NCBI RefSeq assembly: GCF_003259225.1
Contig: NZ_QHJF01000013.1
Coordinates: 1 to 64,000 of the forward strand
Direction of reading: 5' to 3'
DNA length: 64,000 bases
DNA from: Marinomonas arctica
GTDB taxonomy: Bacteria > Pseudomonadota > Gammaproteobacteria > Pseudomonadales > Marinomonadaceae
A program made the translations under genes and the position numbers. The notes below the pieces were generated by a model, which did no database searches, was not told the DNA's origin, and worked only from the letters and a program-made list of their open reading frames with translations. This document shows, piece after piece, positions 1-7,724 of the stretch. Each line of letters starts with the position of its first letter. The stretch's first letter is position 1.

Positions 1-1016
1 AGTTTAATGCTTGGGAATACGAACATACGGACAACCTACAAGCCGGTATCGCCCAAGAAATGATCAAAGCGCTATCTAGCCCAGAACCTAAACCTGTTTA
101 TTGGGAAAAAGCAAGTTGGCCTTTGAGAAAAGTCTTGTTGACAGCTCGGTTCGCATTGAGCTTACATGGCTTCAAAGTGCTCATCCCCTTGTCACTGTTT
201 GCAGCCTCCCTTGCTCCTTTATGGGTGCCCGATTCGCTAAAAGGCGCTTTTACAAGCCTGGTTCAACCATTAGGAAACGGTGTCGCATCCATTTTACCTT
301 ATGCTTGGGTTGGTGCGTTTTTGATACCTACATTCAAAAAAACCAAAGAAGTGTTTGCAGGACCACTAGCAAAAGAGCTTTTAACCTATTTGAAGTTACC
401 GGATTATGGCAAACACTTAGGCACGATTCCTGTGATGCGCGAGCATATTAAAAAACTCACCAAGGTACGTTTGGGTAATGAAAAACGCTTACTCTATGTG
501 GTGGATGATTTAGACCGTTGTGGACACAAAGGGATTGTCAAAGTGCTTGAAGCGGTGCGCATGGTATTGGACTTGGACAATGTGATCGTAGTGATCGCCG
601 TAGACCAACGGATTGCCTTAGCGGCATTAGCACTTAATTATAAAGAACTCGCCACACAACATCATATTGAAGACCCAAGGCTGATCGCTCGTGACTATTT
701 GGCGAAAATTATCCACCTTCCTATTGTGCTCACTGAGCCAGATGAAGCATCTGTAGCTAGTTACCTAGCTAACCTTTGGGATGAAACCAGCTCACCCGAA
801 AGTAAAGCGCTAGCCAAAAAAGCAGGCACCTTACTTCAAGAGGATAGTAGCTTTATTAAAAACAACACCAACAACACAGATGAAGCAAACCAGACAGATG
901 GTATTGGTCAAGAAGCAAAGACTAAAAAGAAGGAAACGTCATTAGACAGAATACTGAAAAAACCAACACAGAAACGTCGGAAACAGACTCTCCCATTGAA
1001 AAAAACGAAACAGTAG
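1..1016 (+). CDS. KAP-family P-loop NTPase, 5'-truncated by the window and frameshifted at its 3' part
   Basis: The frame is open from base 3, so the gene starts before the window; the first ATG seen (base 60) is internal. Bases 3-23 encode FNAWEYE, which resembles the conserved segment after Walker A in KAP NTPases. Two hydrophobic segments lie near bases 171-230 and 282-332, as expected for the membrane insertions of this family. A Walker B strand, LLYVVDDLDRC, lies near bases 489-521. KAP proteins are membrane-associated ATPases, some plasmid- or phage-borne, and the exact role is usually unknown. The frame runs into an unnatural basic tail and stops at 1016, while clear KAP C-terminal sequence continues in another frame (next entry). 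The Walker A motif is outside the window, so activity cannot be judged. Confidence 0.8.
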   Translation, partial: FNAWEYEHTDNLQAGIAQEMIKALSSPEPKPVYWEKASWPLRKVLLTARFALSLHGFKVLIPLSLFAASLAPLWVPDSLKGAFTSLVQPLGNGVASILPYAWVGAFLIPTFKKTKEVFAGPLAKELLTYLKLPDYGKHLGTIPVMREHIKKLTKVRLGNEKRLLYVVDDLDRCGHKGIVKVLEAVRMVLDLDNVIVVIAVDQRIALAALALNYKELATQHHIEDPRLIARDYLAKIIHLPIVLTEPDEASVASYLANLWDETSSPESKALAKKAGTLLQEDSSFIKNNTNNTDEANQTDGIGQEAKTKKKETSLDRILKKPTQKRRKQTLPLKKTKQ

Positions 1017-1489
1017 CTCCCACAAAAGATATTAAACAAATAGAGCAACTCACCGAGCCACAAAAACGTGCCTTCACTTATTGGCTTAAGCATTTCGAGT
1101 TATCTAACCCTCGTCAGATAAAACGTTTGAATAACAGTTTTAATCTACTTCGTAATTTTTACTCCGGAGAGGATAAAGAGCCAGTAGAAGTAACAACCGA
1201 AGAAGCAGGAAGTGAACATGCCTTTCCCATGATGGTGACGCTGTTTGCTTTTGAATACCTGAACAATCTTGATGACATACAAAAGCGGCAAAAATTAAAA
1301 AAACTGAGTAATAAAGAAAGTGATGATTTAACTGAGAAGGAAGAGGCATATCTAACAGACTACAAAATAACGCCATTGGTAATTGAGCTGGCAAACCTTA
1401 GCTTAAAAAACACCACCATGATCCTAGGTATTGAGCCCTTCGTCCTTCCAGGAATTGATATGATCGATAAAACAACAGAAAGTAGCTAA
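962..1489 (+). pseudogene. C-terminal part of the same KAP NTPase, in the -1 frame
   Basis: From about base 962 the frame one base back is open to the stop at 1489. It first encodes an acidic linker, then a helical segment (HFELSNPRQIKRLNN, near bases 1091-1135) typical of the C-terminal region of KAP and AAA-like ATPases. The first start codon in this frame is a TTG at 1127, which lies inside that conserved segment, so an independent gene is unlikely. The join with the upstream frame is best placed at the A6 run at 957-962: one extra A would restore a single reading frame. This may be a real mutation, a sequencing error in a homopolymer, or slippage. The separate product is not expected to be functional alone. 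Confidence 0.6.
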
Positions 1490-1508
1490 TCACGCACGAC
1501 TACGCTAT

Positions 1509-1820
1509 CTAAACCCGTTTAATAGCATTTTTATAAACCTCATTACGCTCCCGCTTTCCTACTGCCAACACAGTGACAATAACGACATCGTCTTGTACTT
1601 CGTAGACAAGGCGATAACCTGATTGGCGTAATTTGATTTTGTAAAGGTTGTCAGCCCCTGAAAGCTTTGAAGCAGGAACATGTGGATGATCTAAACGTTC
1701 GATCAGTTTTTTCTTAAATTGCTGTTGCAGCGTAGCACCAAGTTTTCGCCACTCCTTCAAGGCGCTCTTTTTGAATTCGAGTTTATAAGTCAGCGATGCT
1801 GACTGAGATACTTTCTTCAT
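1509..1820 (-). CDS. RelE/StbE-type toxin of a type II toxin-antitoxin system
   Basis: The 103-residue product closely follows the E. coli RelE pattern: ALKEWRKLG near the N-terminus, YKIKLRQSGYRLVY in the middle and VGKRERNEVY at the end. RelE toxins cut mRNA in the ribosomal A site and are neutralised by their partner antitoxin. The ATG at 1820 is preceded by AAGGA at good spacing, so the roughly 10-residue extension relative to RelE seems genuine. The gene overlaps the antitoxin gene by 38 bases, which implies coupled translation. Family assignment is firm from these motifs; the activity is inferred. Confidence 0.9.
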   Translation of the reverse strand: MKKVSQSASLTYKLEFKKSALKEWRKLGATLQQQFKKKLIERLDHPHVPASKLSGADNLYKIKLRQSGYRLVYEVQDDVVIVTVLAVGKRERNEVYKNAIKRV

Positions 1821-2031
1821 TGACGCGTTCCTTCGCGAGTGAGATCAGTTCCATATCTTCCAATTTATCCATTAAGGCTTCATAAGCTTCAGCAGGGACA
1901 CAGTAAAACGCAGGTTCATTGCGATTTAATACTGCAACCGCTTTACCATGTGCGCTTGCAGCGACTTTCATCGGGTTGGCTTTAAACTCAGTAATGCTTG
2001 CAGCCACGTCGGAAAGGATTCTAGAAGTCAT
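1783..2031 (-). CDS. Phd/YefM-superfamily (StbD-like) antitoxin
   Basis: This 82-residue protein precedes and overlaps the RelE-type toxin gene. The N-terminal part (ITEFKANPMKVAASAHGKAVAVLNR) fits the Phd/YefM fold, which binds DNA and represses its own operon; the C-terminal part (EDMELISLAKERV) is the likely toxin-binding segment. The arrangement (antitoxin first, Phd-like antitoxin with RelE-like toxin) is that of stbDE-type stability modules. A 7-bp inverted repeat lies 24 bases upstream of the start and is a candidate operator. A classical RelB is less likely because the N-terminus does not read as ribbon-helix-helix. Confidence 0.85.
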   Translation of the reverse strand: MTSRILSDVAASITEFKANPMKVAASAHGKAVAVLNRNEPAFYCVPAEAYEALMDKLEDMELISLAKERVNEESISVSIADL

Positions 2032-2054
2032 TTAAAAGCACCTTTAATCGACCT

Positions 2055-2073
2055 ATTAAAAGATCATTTTAAT
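2055..2073. promoter_or_regulatory. Inverted repeat, candidate operator of the toxin-antitoxin operon
   Basis: The arms ATTAAAA and TTTTAAT are perfectly complementary around a GATCA spacer, 24 bases upstream of the antitoxin ATG. A related TTTAAAA...TTTAA motif lies at 2032-2047. Paired AT-rich palindromes at this spot fit autoregulation by a Phd-type antitoxin; this is inference. Confidence 0.45.
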
Positions 2074-2213
2074 TTCCATTTGATCACTTATCAAGCAGAA
2101 GTTTATTAACTAGCTCTAGATAAAGTATTTGCTCTGCCCTCCAATCAAACCAAACCAAACCAAGTTGATAGAAAATCTTATTTTTTAGGGATAAGATAAA
2201 CAAACCATCAATA

Positions 2214-2945
2214 ATGAAACCTATAGGAAACATTGTGAATTATACTCTACGCTCGATAACACTTGCGCTGGCTTGTATCGCCAGTCTCTCTGCTCACGCA
2301 GATCCAAAAACACCAGGCACTCATAAAGGTTATTCCACCATTGATATGACCACGGCGGGTATGCCATCAGATGTGACCATGATCTCTGTTGCGGACATTC
2401 AGCAAGAGCTGCAAGGCAAAGCGCCGTTTGCGGTGGGCTTTGATATCGATGATACGACCCTGTTTAGCACGCCGGTTTTTTATCGTGGCCAGCAAGAGTT
2501 CTCGCCAAATGGTTATTCTTACCTAACGAATCAAGACTTCTGGGACAAAGCAAACTGTGGCTGGGACGCCTTCAGCATGCCTAAGAACATTGCTAAAGAG
2601 TTAATTGCCATGCACCAAGAACGTGGTGATAGTATTTATTTCATCACAGGTCGCACTGGTTCTGATTGTAATTTCACGACAGAATATCTAAAAAAGACGT
2701 TTGATATCAAAGATATGCACGATGTCATTTTTGCAGGATCGAGTCGTACGGAATACACAAAAACCAAGTACATCAAAGAGAATGGCATCAAAGTGTATTA
2801 CGGCGATGCAGATGGCGACATTATTTCTGCCCGTGACGCGGGTGCCGAGGGAATTCGAGTCATGCGCGCGGCCAACTCTAGCTACACACCGATTCCAAAA
2901 AATGGCATCTATGGCGAACGAGTGTTAAAAGACTCTCAGTACTAA
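2214..2945 (+). CDS. aphA: Class B acid phosphatase AphA, periplasmic
   Basis: Residues 1-29 form a signal peptide ending in AHA. The mature part carries the DDDD-superfamily motif FDIDDTTLFSTPVF, a threonine-containing FITGRTGS motif and a C-terminal YGDADGDI motif. All three are typical of the Mg-dependent class B phosphatases that hydrolyse phosphomonoesters, including nucleotides, in the periplasm. Length (243 residues) matches AphA. An alternative start is the GTG at 2235, which has AGGAAA just upstream, whereas the ATG at 2214 has no obvious ribosome binding site; both keep a usable signal peptide. The gene stands alone and is followed by a strong terminator. Confidence 0.93.
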   Translation: MKPIGNIVNYTLRSITLALACIASLSAHADPKTPGTHKGYSTIDMTTAGMPSDVTMISVADIQQELQGKAPFAVGFDIDDTTLFSTPVFYRGQQEFSPNGYSYLTNQDFWDKANCGWDAFSMPKNIAKELIAMHQERGDSIYFITGRTGSDCNFTTEYLKKTFDIKDMHDVIFAGSSRTEYTKTKYIKENGIKVYYGDADGDIISARDAGAEGIRVMRAANSSYTPIPKNGIYGERVLKDSQY

Positions 2946-2972
2946 CCTATCTTTCGATGAGTATCAGATAAC

Positions 2973-3010
2973 AAAAGCCAACAATCATGGAATTGTTGGC
3001 TTTTTATTTT
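2973..3010 (+). terminator. Rho-independent terminator after aphA
   Basis: The stem AAAGCCAACAAT / ATTGTTGGCTTT has a 6-nt loop and is followed by a T-rich tract. It lies 28 bases after the aphA stop and could also serve the convergent Stealth gene. Confidence 0.85.
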
Positions 3011-3016
3011 CTACCC

Positions 3017-4108
3017 TTACGCGACTGACTCTATCGCTGCAGCTTTTGGTGGCAAACACAATGTATCAAGAGTTGTATGTTCAGCGAGCTCAGAAAAGCC
3101 ACCTATTGCCTGCGTCACCCATTCAGCGGCATTTGGGATGATTTCTACCAATTGAGGGAGATCATTCACACATAAAAACTTGATATCAGGATCTGTCGCT
3201 CTGCTAAGCAAGGCTAGCGTGTCGCTGGCTGGTTGCCCTTTCCCCTGCCCGCTTGAAATATGAAGATGATCATCTACCAGGCTGATTTTGGCTTCTTGGT
3301 CATGGATACAAGCATGGTTGTGTAACCCCTGCGGGAGAAATTGCGCCAAGTTGCGAAATCGATACGTTATGTTATTGAAAAAGTCATCAGGATAACGGGC
3401 AAACAATTCGGCCATCTTTGAACGCCGAAAGGGATGCACAACATGCGCCGCAGAAAACAGTTTTGTAGCAGGATATCCTATGATTTGCGCCGCATTGATC
3501 TGCATAAAACAATGAAATTTCGCGGGGTCTTCTCGCATTTCAGCGCAACCAAGCACGCCGCTATAATCAACCCATTTGCCTCGCAGAACAGGAGTAAGGC
3601 CATCAAAAACATCTGCAGGACTTAAAGGTGCCGTCAAGAAAACATCGTCATTGAAGTACATAAATCGCTCGCTCAGCCCTTCTATCCGCCAGAGCATGCT
3701 CTCAATCGCCAAGGAATTGAAAGTCGGCAAAACCTGTGCAAAGCCATCAAAAATTTGCGAATGATAGGCAAGATGCACTTTAGCTCTAATGCTTTCTGAG
3801 AGACTGGATAAATCAGGGCCATCTTCATCCACAACCACCCAAATTTTGTTTATCCATGGCGCGTGGTTTTCAATGGATTGAATGCAGAACAGAATCTCAT
3901 CGTTACACATCCAACGATGTGGATTAGACGCATTTTCGTGAAGTGGCAAAGACTCCAGTGCCATATATTTTTGTCTTTTTTGTTGATGTTTCGCAGCATT
4001 CCCATCGACCCAAGTGATAACCGCATCGATTGGGTCAAGCTCGCGCTCGATTGCATTACTTAGCATATCAGTATCCGTATACATTGATGATATTTTAGCT
4101 GATGCCAC
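3017..4108 (-). CDS. Stealth-family protein (sugar-phosphate transferase type)
   Basis: The four-block layout of Stealth proteins can be seen: IDAVITWVDGN (residues about 27-37), NDEILFCIQSIENHAPW followed by KIWVVVDE, FMYFNDDVFL in the middle, and a later HPFRRSK/HIHDQ-like region. Stealth proteins include bacterial hexose-1-phosphate transferases of capsule synthesis and eukaryotic GNPTAB. The DD of FNDDVF is the presumed metal/substrate site. No signal peptide or capsule genes are adjacent, so the acceptor is unknown. The start is uncertain: GTG at 4108, or ATG at 4084 or 4066, none with a convincing ribosome binding site. Confidence 0.85.
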   Translation of the reverse strand: MASAKISSMYTDTDMLSNAIERELDPIDAVITWVDGNAAKHQQKRQKYMALESLPLHENASNPHRWMCNDEILFCIQSIENHAPWINKIWVVVDEDGPDLSSLSESIRAKVHLAYHSQIFDGFAQVLPTFNSLAIESMLWRIEGLSERFMYFNDDVFLTAPLSPADVFDGLTPVLRGKWVDYSGVLGCAEMREDPAKFHCFMQINAAQIIGYPATKLFSAAHVVHPFRRSKMAELFARYPDDFFNNITYRFRNLAQFLPQGLHNHACIHDQEAKISLVDDHLHISSGQGKGQPASDTLALLSRATDPDIKFLCVNDLPQLVEIIPNAAEWVTQAIGGFSELAEHTTLDTLCLPPKAAAIESVA

Positions 4109-4326
4109 TACGGGTTCAGGCTGATCATCGAACGAGTCAATTCTAGGTGAGTCAGCTCGTCACTGAGATGACTTGATAGTGAATCTATCTTTATTCTCCA
4201 ACCCTTTAGAAGGGGTAGATGTTTGTCTTAGGTGGCTTCTTCAACAGGATATTTGCTTCTTATGAGGGGGGGTTCTCTCGCTTTATAGTGAAGAAATACA
4301 TAAAAACAGACGTTTGATCAGCTTAC

Positions 4327-4524
4327 TTGTCTAACCTATACATACGCAAATATACAGAAAATGGATCTATAAAGAGCGGTATAAGCACACGATTCTGGTT
4401 TCATGCCACTACAATTCGTCATCTTGGTAAAAAAGAACGTAGCATCAAACAGGACTCAGACTCTCTAATTTTTGAGCTAAACCTAGACGAGTACAAAGCG
4501 AATCAAACGCTTGCTGATGGATAA
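4327..4524 (+). CDS. Possible small protein of unknown function (65 aa)
   Basis: A TTG-initiated frame of 65 codons lies in the 430-base gap between the Stealth gene and the bidirectional terminator at 4540. The product is basic at first and acidic at the end, with no motif I recognise, and no clear ribosome binding site precedes it. It is the only candidate gene in this stretch. It could be a chance frame or a remnant. The rest of 4109-4539 holds only AT-rich promoter-like sequence. Confidence 0.2.
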   Translation: MSNLYIRKYTENGSIKSGISTRFWFHATTIRHLGKKERSIKQDSDSLIFELNLDEYKANQTLADG

Positions 4525-4539
4525 TGACAGAAGAAAAAC

Positions 4540-4571
4540 GTGATAAAAGCCCATCAGTGGGCTTTTATCAC
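4540..4571. terminator. Bidirectional terminator downstream of dkgB
   Basis: The arms GTGATAAAAGCCCA and TGGGCTTTTATCAC are perfect complements around a TCAG loop. The stem sits 12 bases after the dkgB stop on the minus strand and after the small plus-strand frame, so it can work both ways. Confidence 0.75.
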
Positions 4572-4583
4572 TAGACTGAAACA

Positions 4584-5399
4584 CTAACGAGAGGTGTCCC
4601 ATAGGGGAGCGAAATCAGGATTAGCCTGTCGGTCATTACAATCCAGTTCCGCAATGTCCGCCATTTCATCTTTGCTTAATCTAACACCAGTTTCTTTAAG
4701 ATTAGACACTAAATTATGACGCTTAGTAGATGATGGAATGGTCACTATAGCACGCTGAGCAAGCCACTGAATCACCAATTGTGCTGGACTAATCTGATGC
4801 TTCTCAGCCATGCTGTTTAGCACATCATCGACCAGCACTTTGCCATAAGCAAATGGCATGTAGCCTGTCACGGTAATCTTGTTGGCCTGACAAAAGTCCA
4901 CTAATTTAATGTTTTGCAGATAAGGATGAACTTCAATCTGATTGGTATATATATTGTCCACACCAAGGATCTCAATCGCTTTTTTTGTTTGCGCAATGGT
5001 AAAATTAGAGATACCAATTTCACGTGCCAAACCCATCTCTTTCGATTTCTTCAATTCATTTAGATACACCGCCATATCAATTTCATCTTTCGGTGACGGC
5101 CAATGAATCAAGAGTAAATCCACATAATCGGTTTTTAACTTCGTAAGGCTATCTTTAACACTATCAATGAATTTATCCTCGCTAAAGGCTTCGAACCACA
5201 CTTTTGTCGTGATGAACAGTTCATCTCGTGAAATATCGCTGTCTGCAATGGCTTGCCCCACCTCGGCCTCATTACCGTAGATTTGTGCGGTATCAATATG
5301 GCGATAACCTTCTTCTAACGCCATTTTTACCGAGTCGTAAGCGACTTGGCCTTGTAGTCGAAAAGTGCCCATTCCCATCGTAAAGCTGGTATTTTTCAT
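4584..5399 (-). CDS. dkgB: Aldo/keto reductase, 2,5-diketo-D-gluconate reductase B type
   Basis: The 271-residue product follows E. coli DkgB closely: GTFRLQGQVAYDSV, YRHIDTAQIYGNEAEVGQAI (containing the catalytic Asp and Tyr), LLLIHWPSP (catalytic His), EIGISNFTI and IPSSTKRHNL (NADPH binding). It is a soluble NADPH-dependent (beta/alpha)8 reductase acting on small aldehydes, methylglyoxal and keto-sugars. It lies 19 bases after an MFS exporter gene and is probably co-transcribed with it. The divergent LysR gene is the likely regulator of both. Confidence 0.92.
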   Translation of the reverse strand: MKNTSFTMGMGTFRLQGQVAYDSVKMALEEGYRHIDTAQIYGNEAEVGQAIADSDISRDELFITTKVWFEAFSEDKFIDSVKDSLTKLKTDYVDLLLIHWPSPKDEIDMAVYLNELKKSKEMGLAREIGISNFTIAQTKKAIEILGVDNIYTNQIEVHPYLQNIKLVDFCQANKITVTGYMPFAYGKVLVDDVLNSMAEKHQISPAQLVIQWLAQRAIVTIPSSTKRHNLVSNLKETGVRLSKDEMADIAELDCNDRQANPDFAPLWDTSR

Positions 5400-5418
5400 A
5401 ATATTTTTTCCATTCCTG

Positions 5419-6606
5419 TTAAACGTTATTTAATTGAGCAGTAAAGCGATCTTTTTTATCTAAATAGCCACTAAAACGTGTTAGAGCCAATGCCATCAAA
5501 ACAATCACGGCACCAACCCAAGCCGTATCAACAAGACGATATTGATCAACAATATGACCGCCAACAAGCGCCCCAAACGCAATGCCGACATTAAACGCTG
5601 CGATGTTTAAACCAGAAGCCACGTCTACCGCATGTGGCGTTTCTCGCTCCGCGATTTGCACCACATAGACTTGCAAACCTGGCACATTGCCAAAAGCAAA
5701 AGCCCCCCAAAGTAGTACCGTTACCAAAGCGAACCAAGGATATGGCGCAGTAAAGTAAAATAGCAAAAGCACCGCCGACAAGGCCAAGAAGATGTACGAT
5801 AAAGCACGAATTGGACCAATGTTGTCAGCCATTTTGCCGCCCCAAATATTGCCAAATGCGACTGAAACACCATACACCAACATGATCAAACCAATAGCAG
5901 AAGATGGAAAACCACTCACAGACTCAAGAATAGAAGCAAGAAAAGTAAAGGCAACAAACGTCCCGCCATAACCCACAGCTGTCATGGCGTATACTAAAAG
6001 CAAACGCGGTTTGGTTAAGACTGACAGCTGTTTTACTAAACTCGCACTCGGTGATTGCTTAAGATTATTGGGAACCAAGAGCGCACTACCGATCATAGCG
6101 ACTAAGCCTAATGCCGATACCACTAAAAAAGTCGCACGCCAGCCAAAATGCTGACCAATCCAAGTACCTAACGGTACACCAGTGACAAGCGCAACGGTTA
6201 AACCTGTGAACATCAAAGCAATAGCACTGGCCTCTTTTTCTTTCGGTACCAAACGAGTCGCAATCGTTGACCCTATGGAGAAAAATACACCGTGAGCCAA
6301 ACCGGTTAAGATCCGCGCCACAATGAGCGAGTGATAGCCTGGTGCCGCCCACGCCAACATATTGCCGACAATAAACACACTCATTAATCCGATCAGCAAC
6401 CATTTACGGTTCAACTTCCCAGTCAAAGCCGTTAGCACTGGCGCGCCAACCGCGACACCTAACGCGTAAAGACTGACCAATAAGCCAGCACTAGGTAAAG
6501 ACACAGACAAATCATTGGCAATGGTTGGAATCAACCCAACAATAACAAATTCCGTGGTTCCAATAGCAAAGGCACTGAGTGTCAGCGCCCAAAGAGCAAG
6601 TGGCAT
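5419..6606 (-). CDS. MFS transporter of the DHA1 (AraJ/YdhP-like) group
   Basis: This 395-residue protein has about 12 hydrophobic segments. The start (LSAFAIGTTEFVIVGLIPTIA) is characteristic of the DHA1 exporters that include AraJ and YdhP. The motif-A-like loop GKLNRKWLL lies between TM2 and TM3 and motif C-like GVPLGTWIGQHFGWR in TM5. The substrate is unknown; drugs or small organic metabolites are usual for the group. It heads the MFS-dkgB unit, with the divergent LysR gene 152 bases away from its start. Confidence 0.88.
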   Translation of the reverse strand: MPLALWALTLSAFAIGTTEFVIVGLIPTIANDLSVSLPSAGLLVSLYALGVAVGAPVLTALTGKLNRKWLLIGLMSVFIVGNMLAWAAPGYHSLIVARILTGLAHGVFFSIGSTIATRLVPKEKEASAIALMFTGLTVALVTGVPLGTWIGQHFGWRATFLVVSALGLVAMIGSALLVPNNLKQSPSASLVKQLSVLTKPRLLLVYAMTAVGYGGTFVAFTFLASILESVSGFPSSAIGLIMLVYGVSVAFGNIWGGKMADNIGPIRALSYIFLALSAVLLLFYFTAPYPWFALVTVLLWGAFAFGNVPGLQVYVVQIAERETPHAVDVASGLNIAAFNVGIAFGALVGGHIVDQYRLVDTAWVGAVIVLMALALTRFSGYLDKKDRFTAQLNNV

Positions 6607-6643
6607 GATTATGCACTCCTAAGTTGAAGAGATACTTTATTAA

Positions 6644-6660
6644 AAAACATCTCATGTTTT
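6644..6660. promoter_or_regulatory. Inverted repeat between the MFS and LysR genes
   Basis: AAAACAT-CTC-ATGTTTT lies 38 bases upstream of the MFS start in the divergent promoter region. It is a candidate LysR-type site, although the short spacer is not the classical T-N11-A form. Confidence 0.3.
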
Positions 6661-6758
6661 GTTGGAGTGGAGTATGAAGCTTGCTAATATTCACAAAAAT
6701 AGCATTAATGACAAATCACTTTATCAAAAACAGCAACAATAATACGATGGAATACTCA

Positions 6759-7649
6759 ATGAATGGCATTCGATCTAAAACGGAAGACTTAGAAATATTG
6801 CTTGCAGTCGCTGATCATGGCGGTTTCTCAGCCGCTGCCAATGCACTAGACATTCAAGTGGCAAAAGTCTCGCGCGCGATTGCTCGTCTTGAACAAGAGC
6901 ACGCCTGCAGCTTATTTACCCGTACGACTCGAAAAGTCAGCCTAACCCAGGAAGGCGAGCAGTTTATCATCGCGATTCGCAGCGCAATGGAGCAAATTGC
7001 GGGTGCAGAGTTTGCCCTCACAGCTCAGAAAACTCGCCCTAGTGGACGATTGCGCGTGGATGCCGCTAGCCCCTTCGTACTTCACCAATTGGTTCCACTC
7101 GTGAAGCCTTTTCGTACCGCTTATCCAGATATCGAGCTAGAGTTGGTATCAAATGACAACATTATTGATTTAATAGAAAAACGAACAGACCTTGCTATTC
7201 GCATTGGCGGATTGAGCGACTCGGGATTGCATGCAACCTTGTTAGGTAGGAGTCCACTCCATCTAGTTGCAGCACCGGATTATTTGGCACTACACGGCAC
7301 CCCAACCACAGTTGACGCACTTACCTCACATACCATTATCGGCTTTTCCGACACGGCCAATCTCAATAAACTGCCCACTACCCCAACAATTCAACTTTCG
7401 GTGAACATAAAGGCCAGCAGTGGTGAAACCGTTCGACAACTTTGTCTCGAAGGCAATGGCATCGCTTTGCTCTCTCATTTCATGATCAGCAAAGACATTC
7501 AATCAGGCCACTTGGTTTCGCTGCTACCAGGGCTTATCGATAGCCCTAATCCAAGGGAGCAAGTCCAAGCGGTCTATTACAAACACTCCACTCTGGCTTC
7601 ACGCATTGAGGCATTCTTAAATTTCATCAAAAACAAATTAACGATGTAA
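6759..7649 (+). CDS. LysR-family transcriptional regulator
   Basis: The N-terminal winged HTH is clear (LEILLAVADHGGFSAAANALDIQVAKVSRAIARLE), followed by the linker and a periplasmic-binding-protein-like effector domain containing LAIRIGGLSDSGLHATLLG, a pattern of the DsdC/AaeR-like single-gene LysR group. It is divergent from the MFS-dkgB unit and probably controls it. I chose ATG 6759 because GGAA precedes it by 7 bases; ATG 6708 and 6747 are alternatives with no ribosome binding site. The effector is unknown. Confidence 0.88.
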   Translation: MNGIRSKTEDLEILLAVADHGGFSAAANALDIQVAKVSRAIARLEQEHACSLFTRTTRKVSLTQEGEQFIIAIRSAMEQIAGAEFALTAQKTRPSGRLRVDAASPFVLHQLVPLVKPFRTAYPDIELELVSNDNIIDLIEKRTDLAIRIGGLSDSGLHATLLGRSPLHLVAAPDYLALHGTPTTVDALTSHTIIGFSDTANLNKLPTTPTIQLSVNIKASSGETVRQLCLEGNGIALLSHFMISKDIQSGHLVSLLPGLIDSPNPREQVQAVYYKHSTLASRIEAFLNFIKNKLTM

Positions 7650-7724
7650 TATTTATCACCCAAAAAAAAGAGATTGATTCACAACCTCTTCTCAATAGAT
7701 GACATGCTATAACGTGTCTTTACA

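Noticed and set aside
957-963. Programmed -1 frameshift heptamer A AAA AAC in the KAP gene
   Set aside because: The heptamer is present but out of phase with the zero frame (codons are AAA AAA CCA), so it does not fit the usual X XXY YYZ slip. Homopolymer mutation or error is simpler.
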